Source: Tanytarsus gracilentus (lineage: Eukaryota > Arthropoda > Insecta > Diptera > Chironomidae). From it: 64,000 nt of DNA. A program made the position numbers and the translations under genes. Each line of letters opens with the position of its first letter. The first letter of the stretch is position 1. This document shows positions 22,401 through 36,000 of the stretch, piece by piece. Where the stretch lies: the NCBI GenBank assembly GCA_038502055.1, contig JAXRKN010000037.1, forward strand, positions 3,286,001-3,350,000, given 5' to 3'. The notes below the pieces were generated by a model. That model was not told the DNA's origin and searched no databases. It saw nothing but the letters and a program-made list of their open reading frames with translations.

Positions 22401-25400
22401 GAAGTTCTCTTGTGCACGATTTTGTTTACGTCTCTTCCGTTTTAAAAGCGGGTGACTTCACGCTGGGAAGTGAGAGCTTGCATGTGAGACTCGCATAAAA
22501 TGTCAAATGGGCGTAATTGCTTGCATTCTTTCTAAAAGTGACTCTAATTGAAGAGTGAAAACTTTTACAGTTTTGCAATCACAAAAATGTCATAAATGGT
22601 TGACACAGATATTCTGACAATCCCGCAAGTATATCCGCCATATTCTGGTTGCCCATTAATTTTTGTGTGCTAATAAGGAAATTTTGAAATTTGGGTCAAA
22701 CTTCACACTCGAAAAAAAAGCCTTCAAATTCTCGTATTGCTGCACACTTTACTGATGTATATATGGCAAATAGGTGTCAAGAAAAGATTGAAAATATCCA
22801 GCATAGTAGATCTCAATAAAATTCATGCACGGCCGTTGTGCAAGCCTTCACTCAAACATCTGCTAAGCTTCTTTCTCTTCCGCGGGCAATGTATTTTCTC
22901 GATTTAGAAATGAATTGAATTTATGAGCGAGATGCAAAGATAAAGATCATGATCTCAAAGTCAAAAAAAGAAAAGAAAACGAGCATTGAAAAATAATTTT
23001 CTCTTTATTGGCTTCATATTTCACTAAATGCGGCATGAAAGTCATTTACAGAAGTCATGTGGATTTATCAGCAACGCCAAACATGCAAGCACATATTGGA
23101 GTAAATCGATAAAGAATTTAATTGGAATACAATTTTCAACTATTTCACTAATCTCCTCGAAAATAATGTTGTGAAATTTCAATTCCACTAAATCCAATTA
23201 ATTAAGTGAATTTTGTTGTGTGAATAATTATCTGATGAACATTTGGAATGAGAGATTGATGATTTAATGCCACACATCAATTAAAGCCACTTCAACAATG
23301 TTGTGTTATGCACCACAATTCGATTCGACTCTTCTATAAAAATTTATGAAGAGAGAATTGAATTGTATGTTGTGCATGTTATGTGAGTTTCTTATCAGCA
23401 CGAAATCCATCGAAAAGAAATTAAAAATTAAAATCGGTTTGAAAGTTTTTTCCTCTTTTATTGAACTTACTTTGGGGTTAAATTATTTTAAGAAATAAAA
23501 AATCAGATGAATTTTTATTTGTTTAAAGAGTTTAAAATTCGTTAAAAAATAATTTTTAATAAATTCATTATTTCCACAAGATTTCATCATTAAATATCAA
23601 AAGGTCTCTCGTTTTCGAAAGGAGTTCTTTTTAAAGAAAATCATTATTAAGATGGCATTTAAAATTTTCTGTGTGGCCTCAGGAGCACTCAAGATTTCGT
23701 TTAAAAGTCAAGATTTCATTAAGATGATGCCTCAAATGAAGCGCAGCATTTTTACAATATATCGATTAAGATGGAAATTAATCGTACACTTGAGAGTCCA
23801 TATAAGCGATGGATGGCGTGAATGCTGTTAATTGATTTGCTCGAAAACAGTGAAATTCGAGATCATCCATATGAGTATGTGTATAGTCTAAATTGCTTTC
23901 ATCAATGCAATAAAATTTTATGTCTAGCTTTATTTTCAAACATTGCATTCATGAATATTGTAGTGAAATAAAATAATCTACATGGAGAGTTGAAAGAGAG
24001 CGCGAAAGAAATAAAAATTATTTTTCTCATTAAATGTTATAAATTGCGATTTTCCATTCGCGATATGTGCCATTCGAATTTAATGAGTTTCTCTCAACAC
24101 GACTGGGTATTTAAGATGTTTTGAGCATAAGAAAAAGATTAAGATCGTTTTTTTTTCAAAATTTTCTAACAAAGTGCTAAAAGTTTTTGAGAAATTGATT
24201 TCTATTTATGGTCAAAGCCATGCGAGAGGAAATAGCGAGATGCTCATCTAATTTGTATTCAAGCAGGGACTCACATTGTGTTGCTGAAATTTAATTTTGC
24301 ACACTAAGAAGCTCTTTATTATTCATCGCTTTCGATTACAAGGCAAAAATTTCCATCATCATGCATTCCGTGCGATAGTTCTTGATTGCGTGGCTTAAGC
24401 AAATGAATATTTACATTAGCTTTTAATGGATGGGAGGTAGGATGAGAGTTAAAATCACGAAACTTTAGTGTGATGTCGACAGCACGGATTTTTTATGCTC
24501 ATCTGCCATTATCATCAGCACATTGATTTGAAATTCTTTTGAAGACTCAATTTTGAAGTCAAAGTGCGAACATTTAAATTTTAAAATTTTGTTGAGAGAG
24601 TTTTGGATTTTTCAGATAATTTTACAAATTAAATTGAATCAGTTTTGTGGCGTTGACGTAACAATTAATTAATTTCGATTGTTTACATTTCAAGCTCGAG
24701 TTTGTTGGCTTTAAAATAGATTCCATTGATGCGTTACTGCTTTCATCGCTTCTTTTAATCAGTGTAATGCAACCACATAGTGTTTTTGTCATCTCGAGAA
24801 GTTCTTTCATCTCATTTAGATTTTTCTTAGTTCTTTTTCATTACAATAAGCGTGAGAAGTGATGAAAAAAGTTGCTTTTGTCTCTAGAGAAGTTGCAATG
24901 ATGCTGAGTGAATACAAAATTATTTACACAATGATACAAAAAAAGAAATTGCTAAACAACTTGTGTGACTTAAAGCGACACCACGAAATTTTGCTTTAAT
25001 TTTCAACTCGTGCGATTGAAAATTTATTGCCACTTTGGGTGTCGTTAAGGTTAAATTTTTCCACAGCAGAAAATGGCCATAAATCTCTCACGCATTCCTC
25101 GGTGACATGCGAATTCATCAATTTTCGTTTTCGTCGGATGTCAAGAAAATTTCGCACGAACCAGGTGTGTGTGTGTGTGTGTCGTGGAAAAGTTACTTGA
25201 ATATTAATGAGGAGCAAATAATGGGTGGAAAATTTAAAGCGAAATTCTTGCTTTAATGAATAAATTATCAGGACATGATTTTCCAATTTCAAATAAACAT
25301 TGCACCTGGCAATTCTCCCATTCGACCTCGCATGTATTGATTTCATGAAACCTCTGCACACGTTTACCAGAGGAAAATTATTGCGGTTCTTTAAAAGAGG

Positions 25401-26998
25401 GATTTAAAATTACAAAACTATCTTAAATTACCCGAATTTTCTAAATCCCTAAGCTCACTTAACTTGAATGTCTTTTTTATGTGAGGGAACGCCTCTAACA
25501 ACACAAGGTCGTTTGTGACATGAGATGTTCTATATATTTAAGCTTAAAGCTTTAAGTTAATTGCTGTGTACGAAGAGACTTCGCATTAGTTCCATATGAC
25601 CGCACTTTCTCTGACGCATTTTGCCTACAGTGCTCATGATTGTTGTTGTTGTTTTGATACTTTGACTCTTAATCGCTCAATAAAAAAAAGAGCTGAAGAG
25701 GCAGTGAAATTAATGAACTTGACTTTCATTCAATGTATATTCTTCCGCTTTTGTGGTCATCATCGTCAAACAATTGCGATGAATATTAAAAATCGATTAA
25801 GACATACATGGTGATTATGAGTAAATATGGAGGGTGGTGCACGATTGCTTGATTGATATCATTACCCGTTCTTTGAACAAACATTCAATTTATGATGTTG
25901 ACTCTAGGGTAAAGTCTGTCTCGAACATACAACAAGTATGTTAATTATCATAAATGTGTCTCGCAGGTGATTAGTGAATAATTGTGGTCTTAATTCAATT
26001 AATCCTCTGGAATTTATTGTGTGCACATTTGCAATATTTATGTACTCCACTCAATTATCGCAATGATTATTTTATGGGATAATTAATTTGAAACAAAAAT
26101 TAACTGCTGGACTTTTTAGCTGGCAAAATTAAATAAAATAATTTAAGAGCATCCCCTCAATTTATTTCTCCAGAGGATGTCGGTCGAGTTCACATAAATT
26201 TTTTAATTCATCGTGATTGTGAAGAGAAAAATTAAAATCAGCATGATTAAAAGATTTCACGAAAGTTCATAAAGCCAAGTAATTTTTCATAAAATATAAA
26301 ATTTATGATGCACACGTCAATGACCTGTCGATAAATCTCGCTTCTCTTTTAATAATTTTTCAATTCCTCCTCGACCCTATACGTCATGGCTGATGTTTTG
26401 TATATTCTACTTATCTCTGATGTACTTTCGTTATCATCATCGGTTGACGTTGCTTTCACTTAATCTCTCGAAAAAACATTTTTGATAAATGGATTCGAAA
26501 CTCTTTGATAGTGGATGTGTGTGCCCTATAATTTCGAGAGTGTTTCGAGTCTTAGCGGATGAGTGAAGTATGAAATTCACTTAATAAAAGTCTTAACGAG
26601 TTGATACTTGAGATATAAAGCAAAAAATTATTTTCGACTTAACACCAATTTGCGAGGTTTGAAATTCACGATTGAAAAGTAAAAATTATTTCCGTAAGTA
26701 AAGAAATTCAAAATTTTCTCATACAATTAAATTTCATCTATTGAGATTTCCAATATTTATCTTCATCAATTTAAAGATGCACAACAAAATTATTAACGCC
26801 ATAACAAAAATCTTCATCTTCTCAATTGCGAGGTGATAAATCGCTTTCCGATAATTAACACCTCAAAGCCACAGTTGATTAACACGCAATGATGCAGGTT
26901 TACTTAATGTTCTGAAGAGATTGTAATTTAATAACCGTAAAATCCTTCACAAGAAATTTTGTCGCTATAAAATTCTCACATTTTCTTCTTTTTCCTAG
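19420..26998. other. Long non-coding stretch (putative first intron, right part)
   Basis: No coding exon, RNA gene or mobile element was recognised. Notable only are a short ATG trinucleotide run (about 20550-20570) and a short GT tract (about 25166-25182). The open frames are isolated and AT-driven. The stretch ends in a clear polypyrimidine tract and acceptor (TTTTTCCTAG, 26989-26998) before the first coding exon of the quick-to-court-like gene. Confidence 0.5.
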
Positions 26999-27097
26999 GT
27001 TTCATCCAATTATGGTCTGAGCTACTTGTAGGATTGAAAAAAAAACGATCAAAGAATCAATTTGTCGATAGAGAGACGAGCAATAGAGCAGCAAAAA

Positions 27098-30000
27098 ATG
27101 GAAATAAACGAGCAAGACGATGCCAATAAAACGTTTGAATTCGATGGCTTATTGTCGACGACATTCTCAACTATAAAATCAACCGATAATGACATCTCAA
27201 AATCATCACTCGACAATGACATGCTTCCATCTCAAGAGTCGTCCCTGGTAGAACAAGAACACATTCACGAGGGCAATAACAATATCAATAATAATGTCGG
27301 TGACATATTGGTGGTAAAGGCGGATGATGAAATTGCCATAAAGACAAATGGCGATGGAAGTGATAGTGGCGTTGAATTTGGAGCGTCGTCCTTGAACAAT
27401 GTTTTACAGCGTGCACTTTCAAGTAATAGCGGCGGTTATGCAAGCAGTTGCGGTGGAATTGAAGACAATGTTGGACCCGTCTCGTGTAATTCGAGTATGA
27501 TTAGTTATTGTTCCGATACATGTGACAAGACAAATAGCACTGTCATAATTCCGCAGCTTAGTGATTGTTATGCAAGCGAAGGAGGCAGCGAGTCGTCTTC
27601 AATTACTGGCGGTCCAACAATTCGTAAATTAAATGCGGCCGCCAAAAAGAAAGTGGCCATGAAAGATGGCTTAAATAAATCACCGCGACGATCAAATGAG
27701 TCGACATCGAGTACTCGCTCACGCCCCTCCGTAAATCGATCAAGTTCACTCTCAATTAAATCCAGTACTCCACAGCTATCGACACGTGAACGTGCTCGTT
27801 CGAGAGACAAGACAAAAACCGGTGATGCCATTCCAAAACTCATGACGACATCTCTCACGAGATCAATGTCATTGAAACGTCCTCCCAAACCCGATAGCTT
27901 TCCTACGAGCATTAAAGACCCACTGAATAGTCCACGTGCTAGCAATTTGTCGAGAACACCATCACTTTCACGTGGACGAACGCCATCGGCGACTCCAACA
28001 AATACCGACGATGGTCGATGGCCTTCAGTAAATAATCGTACAGTATGTTTGACACCCAGAGTCGTTCGTAATCCACCTCAAGCGATGACGCCCGATGGAC
28101 TCATAATAAAAACACGCATTGGAAACATTCAACTCGACAATAAATCCTCAACTTTTGATAAATATGCGACACTCCCGAGACGACGGAAAGAGAAATCTGC
28201 TGAGGATTTGGCAAAGAATTCCGCCAGTGGTTCTCGCAGCAGTTCACAAACGAGAAATAATAATGATGCACTTCCGAATCGAATGACAAGTTCATTGATG
28301 ATGAAAAAGAAGGAAATAAGTCTGCCACAGCAGCAACAGAAAACACTTCCAATCTATCCGAAAATTGCCCGCAAACCCAATGTACCGAAAACTAAAATTT
28401 ATCATGAGACTTCCGTTCAGACGGCCATAACAAGCAAGGACGTTGAGGAGGCATTTGCGGGTAATCCAATGAACTTGCCACGCGTCGATGCCGTCGAAAT
28501 GTGTACCAAAGAGACGCAAGCTGACATACGTGATAAGGAGATGGAAAAGTTGCGTGAACAAATCAATAAAATGAGCAACGAACATTCGCAATTGCTTGCC
28601 AAATTGAGCGAGAAAAGTCAAATTGTTTCGGGTCTTGAGCACGAGCTGTTGAAGGAGAAGGAGGAAAAATTGACGGCACAAAATGAACTTCAAAATAATA
28701 CAGAGCGAGTTATGCAGATGTTGGAACATTTCCAAGCGGGCCCAAAAGAAACGCTCGAGAAGGAGGGCGATAGCCTGTTGATGCTCGAGTCACAACTGAT
28801 GATTTCAGGAAATGTACTCGAGAAGCAACAAGAGGAAATCATTAAGCTACAAGGCATTTGTCGTTCGCTACATCGAGACATGGAAAAGTCGTTGAAAATT
28901 CAAGATAATTTGATAAAGCAAAAGAATGAGTTGGAAGAGGAATCGGCAGAACTTCAAGACTTTCTTCAAGCGGAAAAAGTGGCTTTCATGGATGCGCTAA
29001 AGGAAGCGGAAAATGAAAATCATACTGCGAAAGAGAAGCTTGCACAGCGCGAGTCTGATTTAGAGCGACAGCAAGAAGAGTGTCGCCACTTGGTGCGAAT
29101 CTGTGAGCAGAGAAGGTTAGCTATGAAAAAATAATTTATTTCGCTGCGCTAACTCGCTGTGCATATTTTTCATTTCAGACAAGAATATTTTGGTATGCAA
29201 GCCAAATATAATGCTCTGGAAAATCGCAGCAAGGACATGCTCATTTCTCAAGGTTCCGCTGTGTCGGGTGCAAATATCGCACTTGCTAGTCTTCAAAGTC
29301 GAATTGAACATCTTGTGGAGCAATTAATCTCATCGTACAGCATCTCCGAACAGGATCTCGAGGTGAGCTTTTTTAAACTGATTCAATTATAATTTTATTA
29401 ACCTCTTGCATTTAATTAATTAATGCCTGCTGTAAATAAATGGATGCCATCGTTCTTTTTGTTAACAACATTTTTTTTCCTTCTCTTTTGAGCTTTATTC
29501 GAGTAAAAGTAATTCGGTAATGTTTGCAACCATTAATTGTTGACAATGTATGCGAAATGAAAAGTGTAAAATCACCATTATTCAAAAAAAATACATGACT
29601 CGCATCACATTTCCATTTATCATATTTTTATCGCTGTGCAATTTATCTGTGTATGCTAAAAATTATTAAAATTCTCCCAAATTGAAATTCAATCATGCAA
29701 AACACATTTTTTTGCTTGTGCGTTATTTTTGGCACCATTTGTTAAGAATTGGGGAGGAAAAATGTACAGCATTATTTCCTCATGACCGATGATATAAAAA
29801 AAGTCAATTATTTTTCCGCTTTTATCGCATCTCTGACACATCAGAAATGGCTTTTTGATAGCCGAAGCAATAGAAAATAAGTGCTATTGGCCAATTGATA
29901 GAGAGAAAGAGAATATTGCATTTTAAAAGTATTTTGCTGAAAATTGTTTAACTTTTAATTGAGCATAAAATGTTTTCTCTCTTTCATTGCTTCCCCTTTA

Positions 30001-33000
30001 AAAAACCACACAGGTGCACTTTTTACGGTAAGGACCTCATCTCATAATAATCATTGCATGTTTGTGTAATTAAAATTTTCTGTTTGCTTGAAAATAGAAT
30101 TTTATTGCGAGAACTTTCTTTAAATATTTGCTTAGAGTCTAATTGAGACTGCTTCCTCGTTGATTAGTTCAATAATTTTTTTAGAATTGTTATTTGTTTC
30201 GAGAACTGGCTTCAATTCCTTTAGACTGTTCTTCTTTTTAGTGACAGTCTCTACAGGTTTATTCCATGGCTGGAGATTTGAGTCGCTAAAAATTATGTAA
30301 ATTATTCCGCACGATATTTGCATGGCAGCACAAATCAAGAAAACATATTTCCACGGTTCTACGTTGTGTTGTCGTCCCTCTGTTAAATAACCGACAATAA
30401 GTGGCGAGATGAAGCCAGAGAAAGTGCTAAATGTAGAATTGATTCCCAGCGAGACGCCCGCAAAGTTTGGTGAAATGTCCACAACGGACGCCAAAGCGCC
30501 GCTGCTTACAGAGCCATGAAGCATTAATGAGATTGTGAAAAGCACCACGGCCAGCATAACATCACACCCTGAATATGCCATTCCAATCATGAAAAAGCCA
30601 TTCAATATTAAACCTGAGATGAGAAGTGATTGAAAATTGATTTTTGCGGTTAATTAATGGCGAATACATACAAATGAATGTTGCCAATTTCCTCACATTA
30701 GTTCTCGACATTTTATTAGTTGCTAGGAGATGATCACAAATTGTTGAGACAATGAGTGAAAATATCACTCGCAAGAGGTGAGGAAAGCCCGATAGAACGC
30801 CTGCAGAAATTTATGCAGAAATTTAGATTGAACATGAATAGATTATTTGGCTAATTTACCTGTCATCTCGATGCCCCAATTGTGAACGATACGAAAGTAC
30901 GTAGGTGCTTGTGCGATGAGAGTAAAAAGACCCCATACACCTCCCCACTGCGGAAAAGATTTCTTGTATATATTGTATATATAAAATTAATTAAATTATC
31001 CTCATACTTGAGCAACAATGTTCATCCACATTGGAACCGATGTTAAAATTGCTTTCCATGGTGTTTCTACTTTCTTTGTCTCTCCCCTCACCACTTGTGA
31101 TCCGAGTGATCGTAAAATATATTCTTTCTCCTTCTCATGAATGCGAGGATGTTGCTCGGGACTATCATAGACAAAGTACATCCATAAACTGAACCAAATT
31201 GTGCCAGCAATAGCACAAAAGTGAAAGACATTTTCCCACGAGGTGGCCTTCATAATCATTCCGAATATGGGATAGCAGATAGAAACGCCAATTGAAGAAC
31301 CAATATAGGCTGTTACAAACTTGCTGGAAATTATTTTATAGAATCGAATCGATGATTAATTGATAGAAATTGATTACCTTCTTTCATTTGGCGGAATCCA
31401 TCTTCCTAGAAATTTAATAAATCAATCAATGATTTTTATTTTTTCATAATATTCTACGCACCAACCATATGAGACATTGCTGGCCAAGCTGTGGGAAAAT
31501 CATTCAATTAAATTGCGGTTTTATAATCAATGCTGAATTACCTGCGCCGGCAACAAGTCCTTGTATCAGTCTGAGCCAAATCAAAGCATGGAAATTCAAG
31601 TAAGCTGCTATTGGCACCAAACAGCAAGTAACACAAGCGAAGAAATTTGCAAATCTAAAAGTGTTTTATAGGCTAATAAAAAATCAAATCAGAACAAACG
31701 CGTTGGAATGTTCTCACCCAAAGACAAGTTTCGTTCCATACTTTTGCGCCAAGATTCCGCCTAGAATAGAAAAGAAACGCGATAAATTAAAATTACATAA
31801 CTGTGCGTTTAAAACAAGTATTTGCCTGGCAGTTGAGTCGCCCAATGGACGGTGAAGAAAGCTGCTAACACTTTGCCTTGAGTCTTCGTGTCCCACTTGA
31901 AGCCATTGTGATCATACTCAATCTTTTAAATATATTTTTTACAAAACTTCTTTATGCATTTATAGCAATTTCTAAATGCGAGATAAAGCATGTGATCTCA
32001 AAGTAAACTTACATTGAAATAGTCGAGAAATTTTTTTTCAATTGAAATATATTTTTCACTATGATCGAGATCCATGCTGGAGCTATCAATTAACATTGAA
32101 GAATTTGACAACATGAAACATTCTGAGGATGTCACTGCTTGGCCTTTAAATTCCGGTGATATCATATCCACAATTGCTATGTTAATATTTATGCGAATTA
32201 TCTAAAAAATAATCATTTTAAACATGTTTTTTGATTCAATTTGAATTTTAACCTACTCACATAATTTATTGCGAAACCAAAAAAAGTCAAATACCACAAG
32301 ACACTCCTCGCCTTTATGCCAATTTCTTCTTCATCACCCGCCGTCATTTTTACAACTGCCAAAATATTGCTTTACGCTTCTGCTTATGATAAAGCCTAAA
32401 CTCTCACTGAACACTTATCAGCCTGCAAGCAACTTACGACGTCAGTATGGAATGAAAGAAATCTTCAGAGTTGAGAAAGTTTTTTTACTGCTGAGCAAGA
32501 GCTGAGTTAAATTTTAATTTTTTCCGCTAACTGCTGTAGATTTTTTAAGTGGGTCACATGAAAGGAATTTTATTCAGTTTAGCAACTCTGACTATGAAAA
32601 AACTCGTTTACATATGACTCAAGTAATTTTTTCTTTACTCCTTAAACGTGCACTGCAAATTTTGACAAATCGTAAATTTATGATTTTTGATTGAATTAGT
32701 AACACGTGTTATTTTTAAAATCGTATTTCGAGAACTAAACTTTATCATAAAGTGTTTTTCATCGTTTACATACGGCAGTGACTTAGAAGATTCACTTTCT
32801 TTATCTCACGATAATTTTCTGTAAATATTGTCCTTTGATAACATTTCCCACAAAATGCTGAAGAGAAACTGCGAGATGAAACAACTATTTTCATATTATT
32901 ATTTTTTTTGACGAAATTACGCCCCCATCTGTATTTAAGTACTTTGTTTATAAATTTGTGTATGTGGTCAATGGCATTATGAGATGAAAATATATTTATT

Positions 33001-36000
33001 GTGAAAATGATCATGAAAATTAAAAGGTTAAAAATACTTTTGTTGTTTTTAATTAACTTTGTATAAATAGGGTTTTAATCAGAAATTTAAAAAATGAACG
33101 ATTCAATTTAAAATACGATCAACCTGTTTTTTTTATTACAAGAAATCTAACTACATTTCAAAGATCACTTAATCACTCTAAAATCTTGCTACTCGTTAAT
33201 AAATATCTCGAGAAAGTCAAACTGACTCTTTTCTACATCTCTTTCTCTTCTTCCTTTTTCTCGATTGAGTCCGAAAACATTGAATTTAATTCGTCTTTCT
33301 GCTTAACGCTCTCGTACTTCTTAAGCGGCCTATTCCACTCCTGAAGTGATGAATCATTAAAGAGAATGAAGATAATTCCACATACAATCATTATCACGGC
33401 AGTAATTTCGAAAATGTGCTGCCATGCTTCGATCGTTTGATTTTCAAATGTTAAGTATCCAACGACCTAAAAAATTTACCTTTTTGAAAATATTTTTTTT
33501 AAATCATCGATTAACTTACAATTGGCGATATCATGCCAGTTAAGATTGTTATCGTCGATGTAATGCCCATAAAAATGCCAGAGAAATTCGGTGTGTTGTC
33601 AATCATGCTTGCGAGTACTCCCGTCGAAACGGCTCCGTGAAACGAAAGTGAAATTGCGAGAAAAATGACAGCTTGAGTGACACTGCAGCCTGCATATGCT
33701 AACCCGAAACAAACGATTCCATTTAATACCAGATCTATTAAAAAATAAAAATCATTTTAAATAAAATTAAATTAAATTTTTCTTACGGAATAAAGTTGCA
33801 AGTTTCCTCACGCCGTTTCGAGACATTTTATTGTGCGTTAAAAGAAAATCTCCGTACTGTGAGAATCCCATTGAGAAAGCCGTTCTCAGCAAGTGAGGAA
33901 CACCAGAAAGCACACCAGTCATCTCAACTGACCATCCATGAACAACTCGGAAATAAACTGGCGATTGAGTGATGAGAGTAAAAAGACCCCACAATCCACC
34001 AACTTGACAAATGGTTGAGGTCCAGAGAACTTTCGATTTGAACATTGCAAGCCATGGAATTGGAGGTTTTTCTTCGGTGTTGCTAACGACACTTGATCCG
34101 AGAACATGGAGAATGTAACTCTTTTCCGATGGATTAATTCGAGGATGCTCTTCGGGACTGTCGTAAACAAAATATTGCCAGAGAATAAACCAAACTGTTC
34201 CGATTAAGAATGATGAGTGAAAAACCCACTCCCACGATGAAATTTTTATGATGTAACCAAAAAGTGGAAAGAAAATTGCGACACCAATCGATGATCCCAA
34301 ATATGCGGTCACAAATCTCGATCTTTCGTTGCTTGGAATCCACTTTCCGACAAGTTGATGCATGGCCGGCCAGGCAGCACCTTATTTTAGAAAAAAGATT
34401 TAGTTATATGACTTTCAATTTATTATCCCGTTTATCACCTGCAGTTGCGCCTGAAATTAATCGAATGGCCAACAAAAATCGAAAATCCAAATAGGTAGCG
34501 AGTGGTGTTATAAAGCATAAAAGTACAGCGATGTAGTTTGACCATCCAAATACTAATTTAGTTCCATATTTAGCAGCTAAAATTCCTCCAGGTAGTTGAG
34601 TTACCCAATTTAGCCAATAGAAAGATCCCAGCACAGCATTAACCTTATGAGCATCCCATTTAAAGCCATTTCGTTCATAATCAAACTATAATTTATAAGA
34701 TTTAAAAATTTAATCTTTCTTAATTGTTAACATTACCCCAATCGAGTTTAAAAATCGTCTCTCAACTGAAATGTATCTGTCAGGCTTATCATCTTCAAAA
34801 CTAAAGTTGCTATCTCCATGCGAGTTATTAGCTCCAATAAAACATTCTGAAACAACAGCTGTTCTGTTGGATGGAGTCTTATAATTGAGATCAATCATAT
34901 CAACTATTGCTATTGAAATGTTTATGCGAATCTTAAAAATATATTAAAATTTTTAACGGACTTTTTAAATTCAAAAATTATTTACCACATAATTAATTGC
35001 AAATCCAAAAAACGTTAGATACCAGAGAATTGTTCTTGCTTTAATTCCATCCGCTGGTTCCTCGAAAATTCTCACAGACTTTGATAATTTCTCCTCTGGC
35101 ATCCTTACAATCTTGCTGCTTAAACTCCTACTGAAAAAAATATTCTTATGACGGTTGTAAATCGCCCAAAAGGTCTACAAATATTTGCGGATCGTTTTAA
35201 ATTTAATCAGATAAGAGTTAACACGAGCTACTGTGTATCACTGCCGAATATCAAGTATACTGAGCGAAACGCTAAAGAGTGATAGATTAGTTATCAAAAA
35301 CTTGCCAATGGAAGTTATCTCTAATGAATTAGAGATTGGAAATACAATCAGAAATGTACTCGCAGCGTTAGATATCAACATTCAGCCTTCTCATTACAAC
35401 GCATTCACTCATAAATCACCTGACGGCAAATCAGCGAACATAGTGATGAAGCTCTCATCGCCAATGCTTAAGACTCGCATAATTGAAAAGTACAGAGAAA
35501 CAAAGAAGAAGTCAAAAACATTATTGCAAGTTAATAAAATCATCCCGAATATCTCATCTCAACATCGACTCTATGGCGAATCTATCAGCATCACCAACAA
35601 GCTCACGACTCATGCAACAAAGCTCTTGATAAATGCTCGTAGATATGTCGACTCACATTTTGATTTTGTATTTGATTCGCCAAGTGGAATTATAATGGCC
35701 AAGATCAAGGATCACAACCATTTTTGTAGGATCGACAACGAAGACGATATTACACGATTTATCAGCGGCATCGATGACTACAATCGCGACAATTGCAACA
35801 AAGAATAACACTACTATTATAGCCGCCAAGATTATAGTCTGTTGAAAAATAATCCAGTTCAGAATTAAATTAATTGATCACAAGTTAATTACCGAAAATT
35901 TTTGATAGTATATATATAATGTATTCTAAATTCAATCTCTTAAAGGAGACAATTTATTCAAAAATTACCAAATTGCAATGTATCTTAAAAAGTACGAATA

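Noticed and set aside
27568..28735. Minus-strand open frames opposite the quick-to-court-like first exon
   Set aside because: They are antisense of a well-supported coding exon, with no independent signals.
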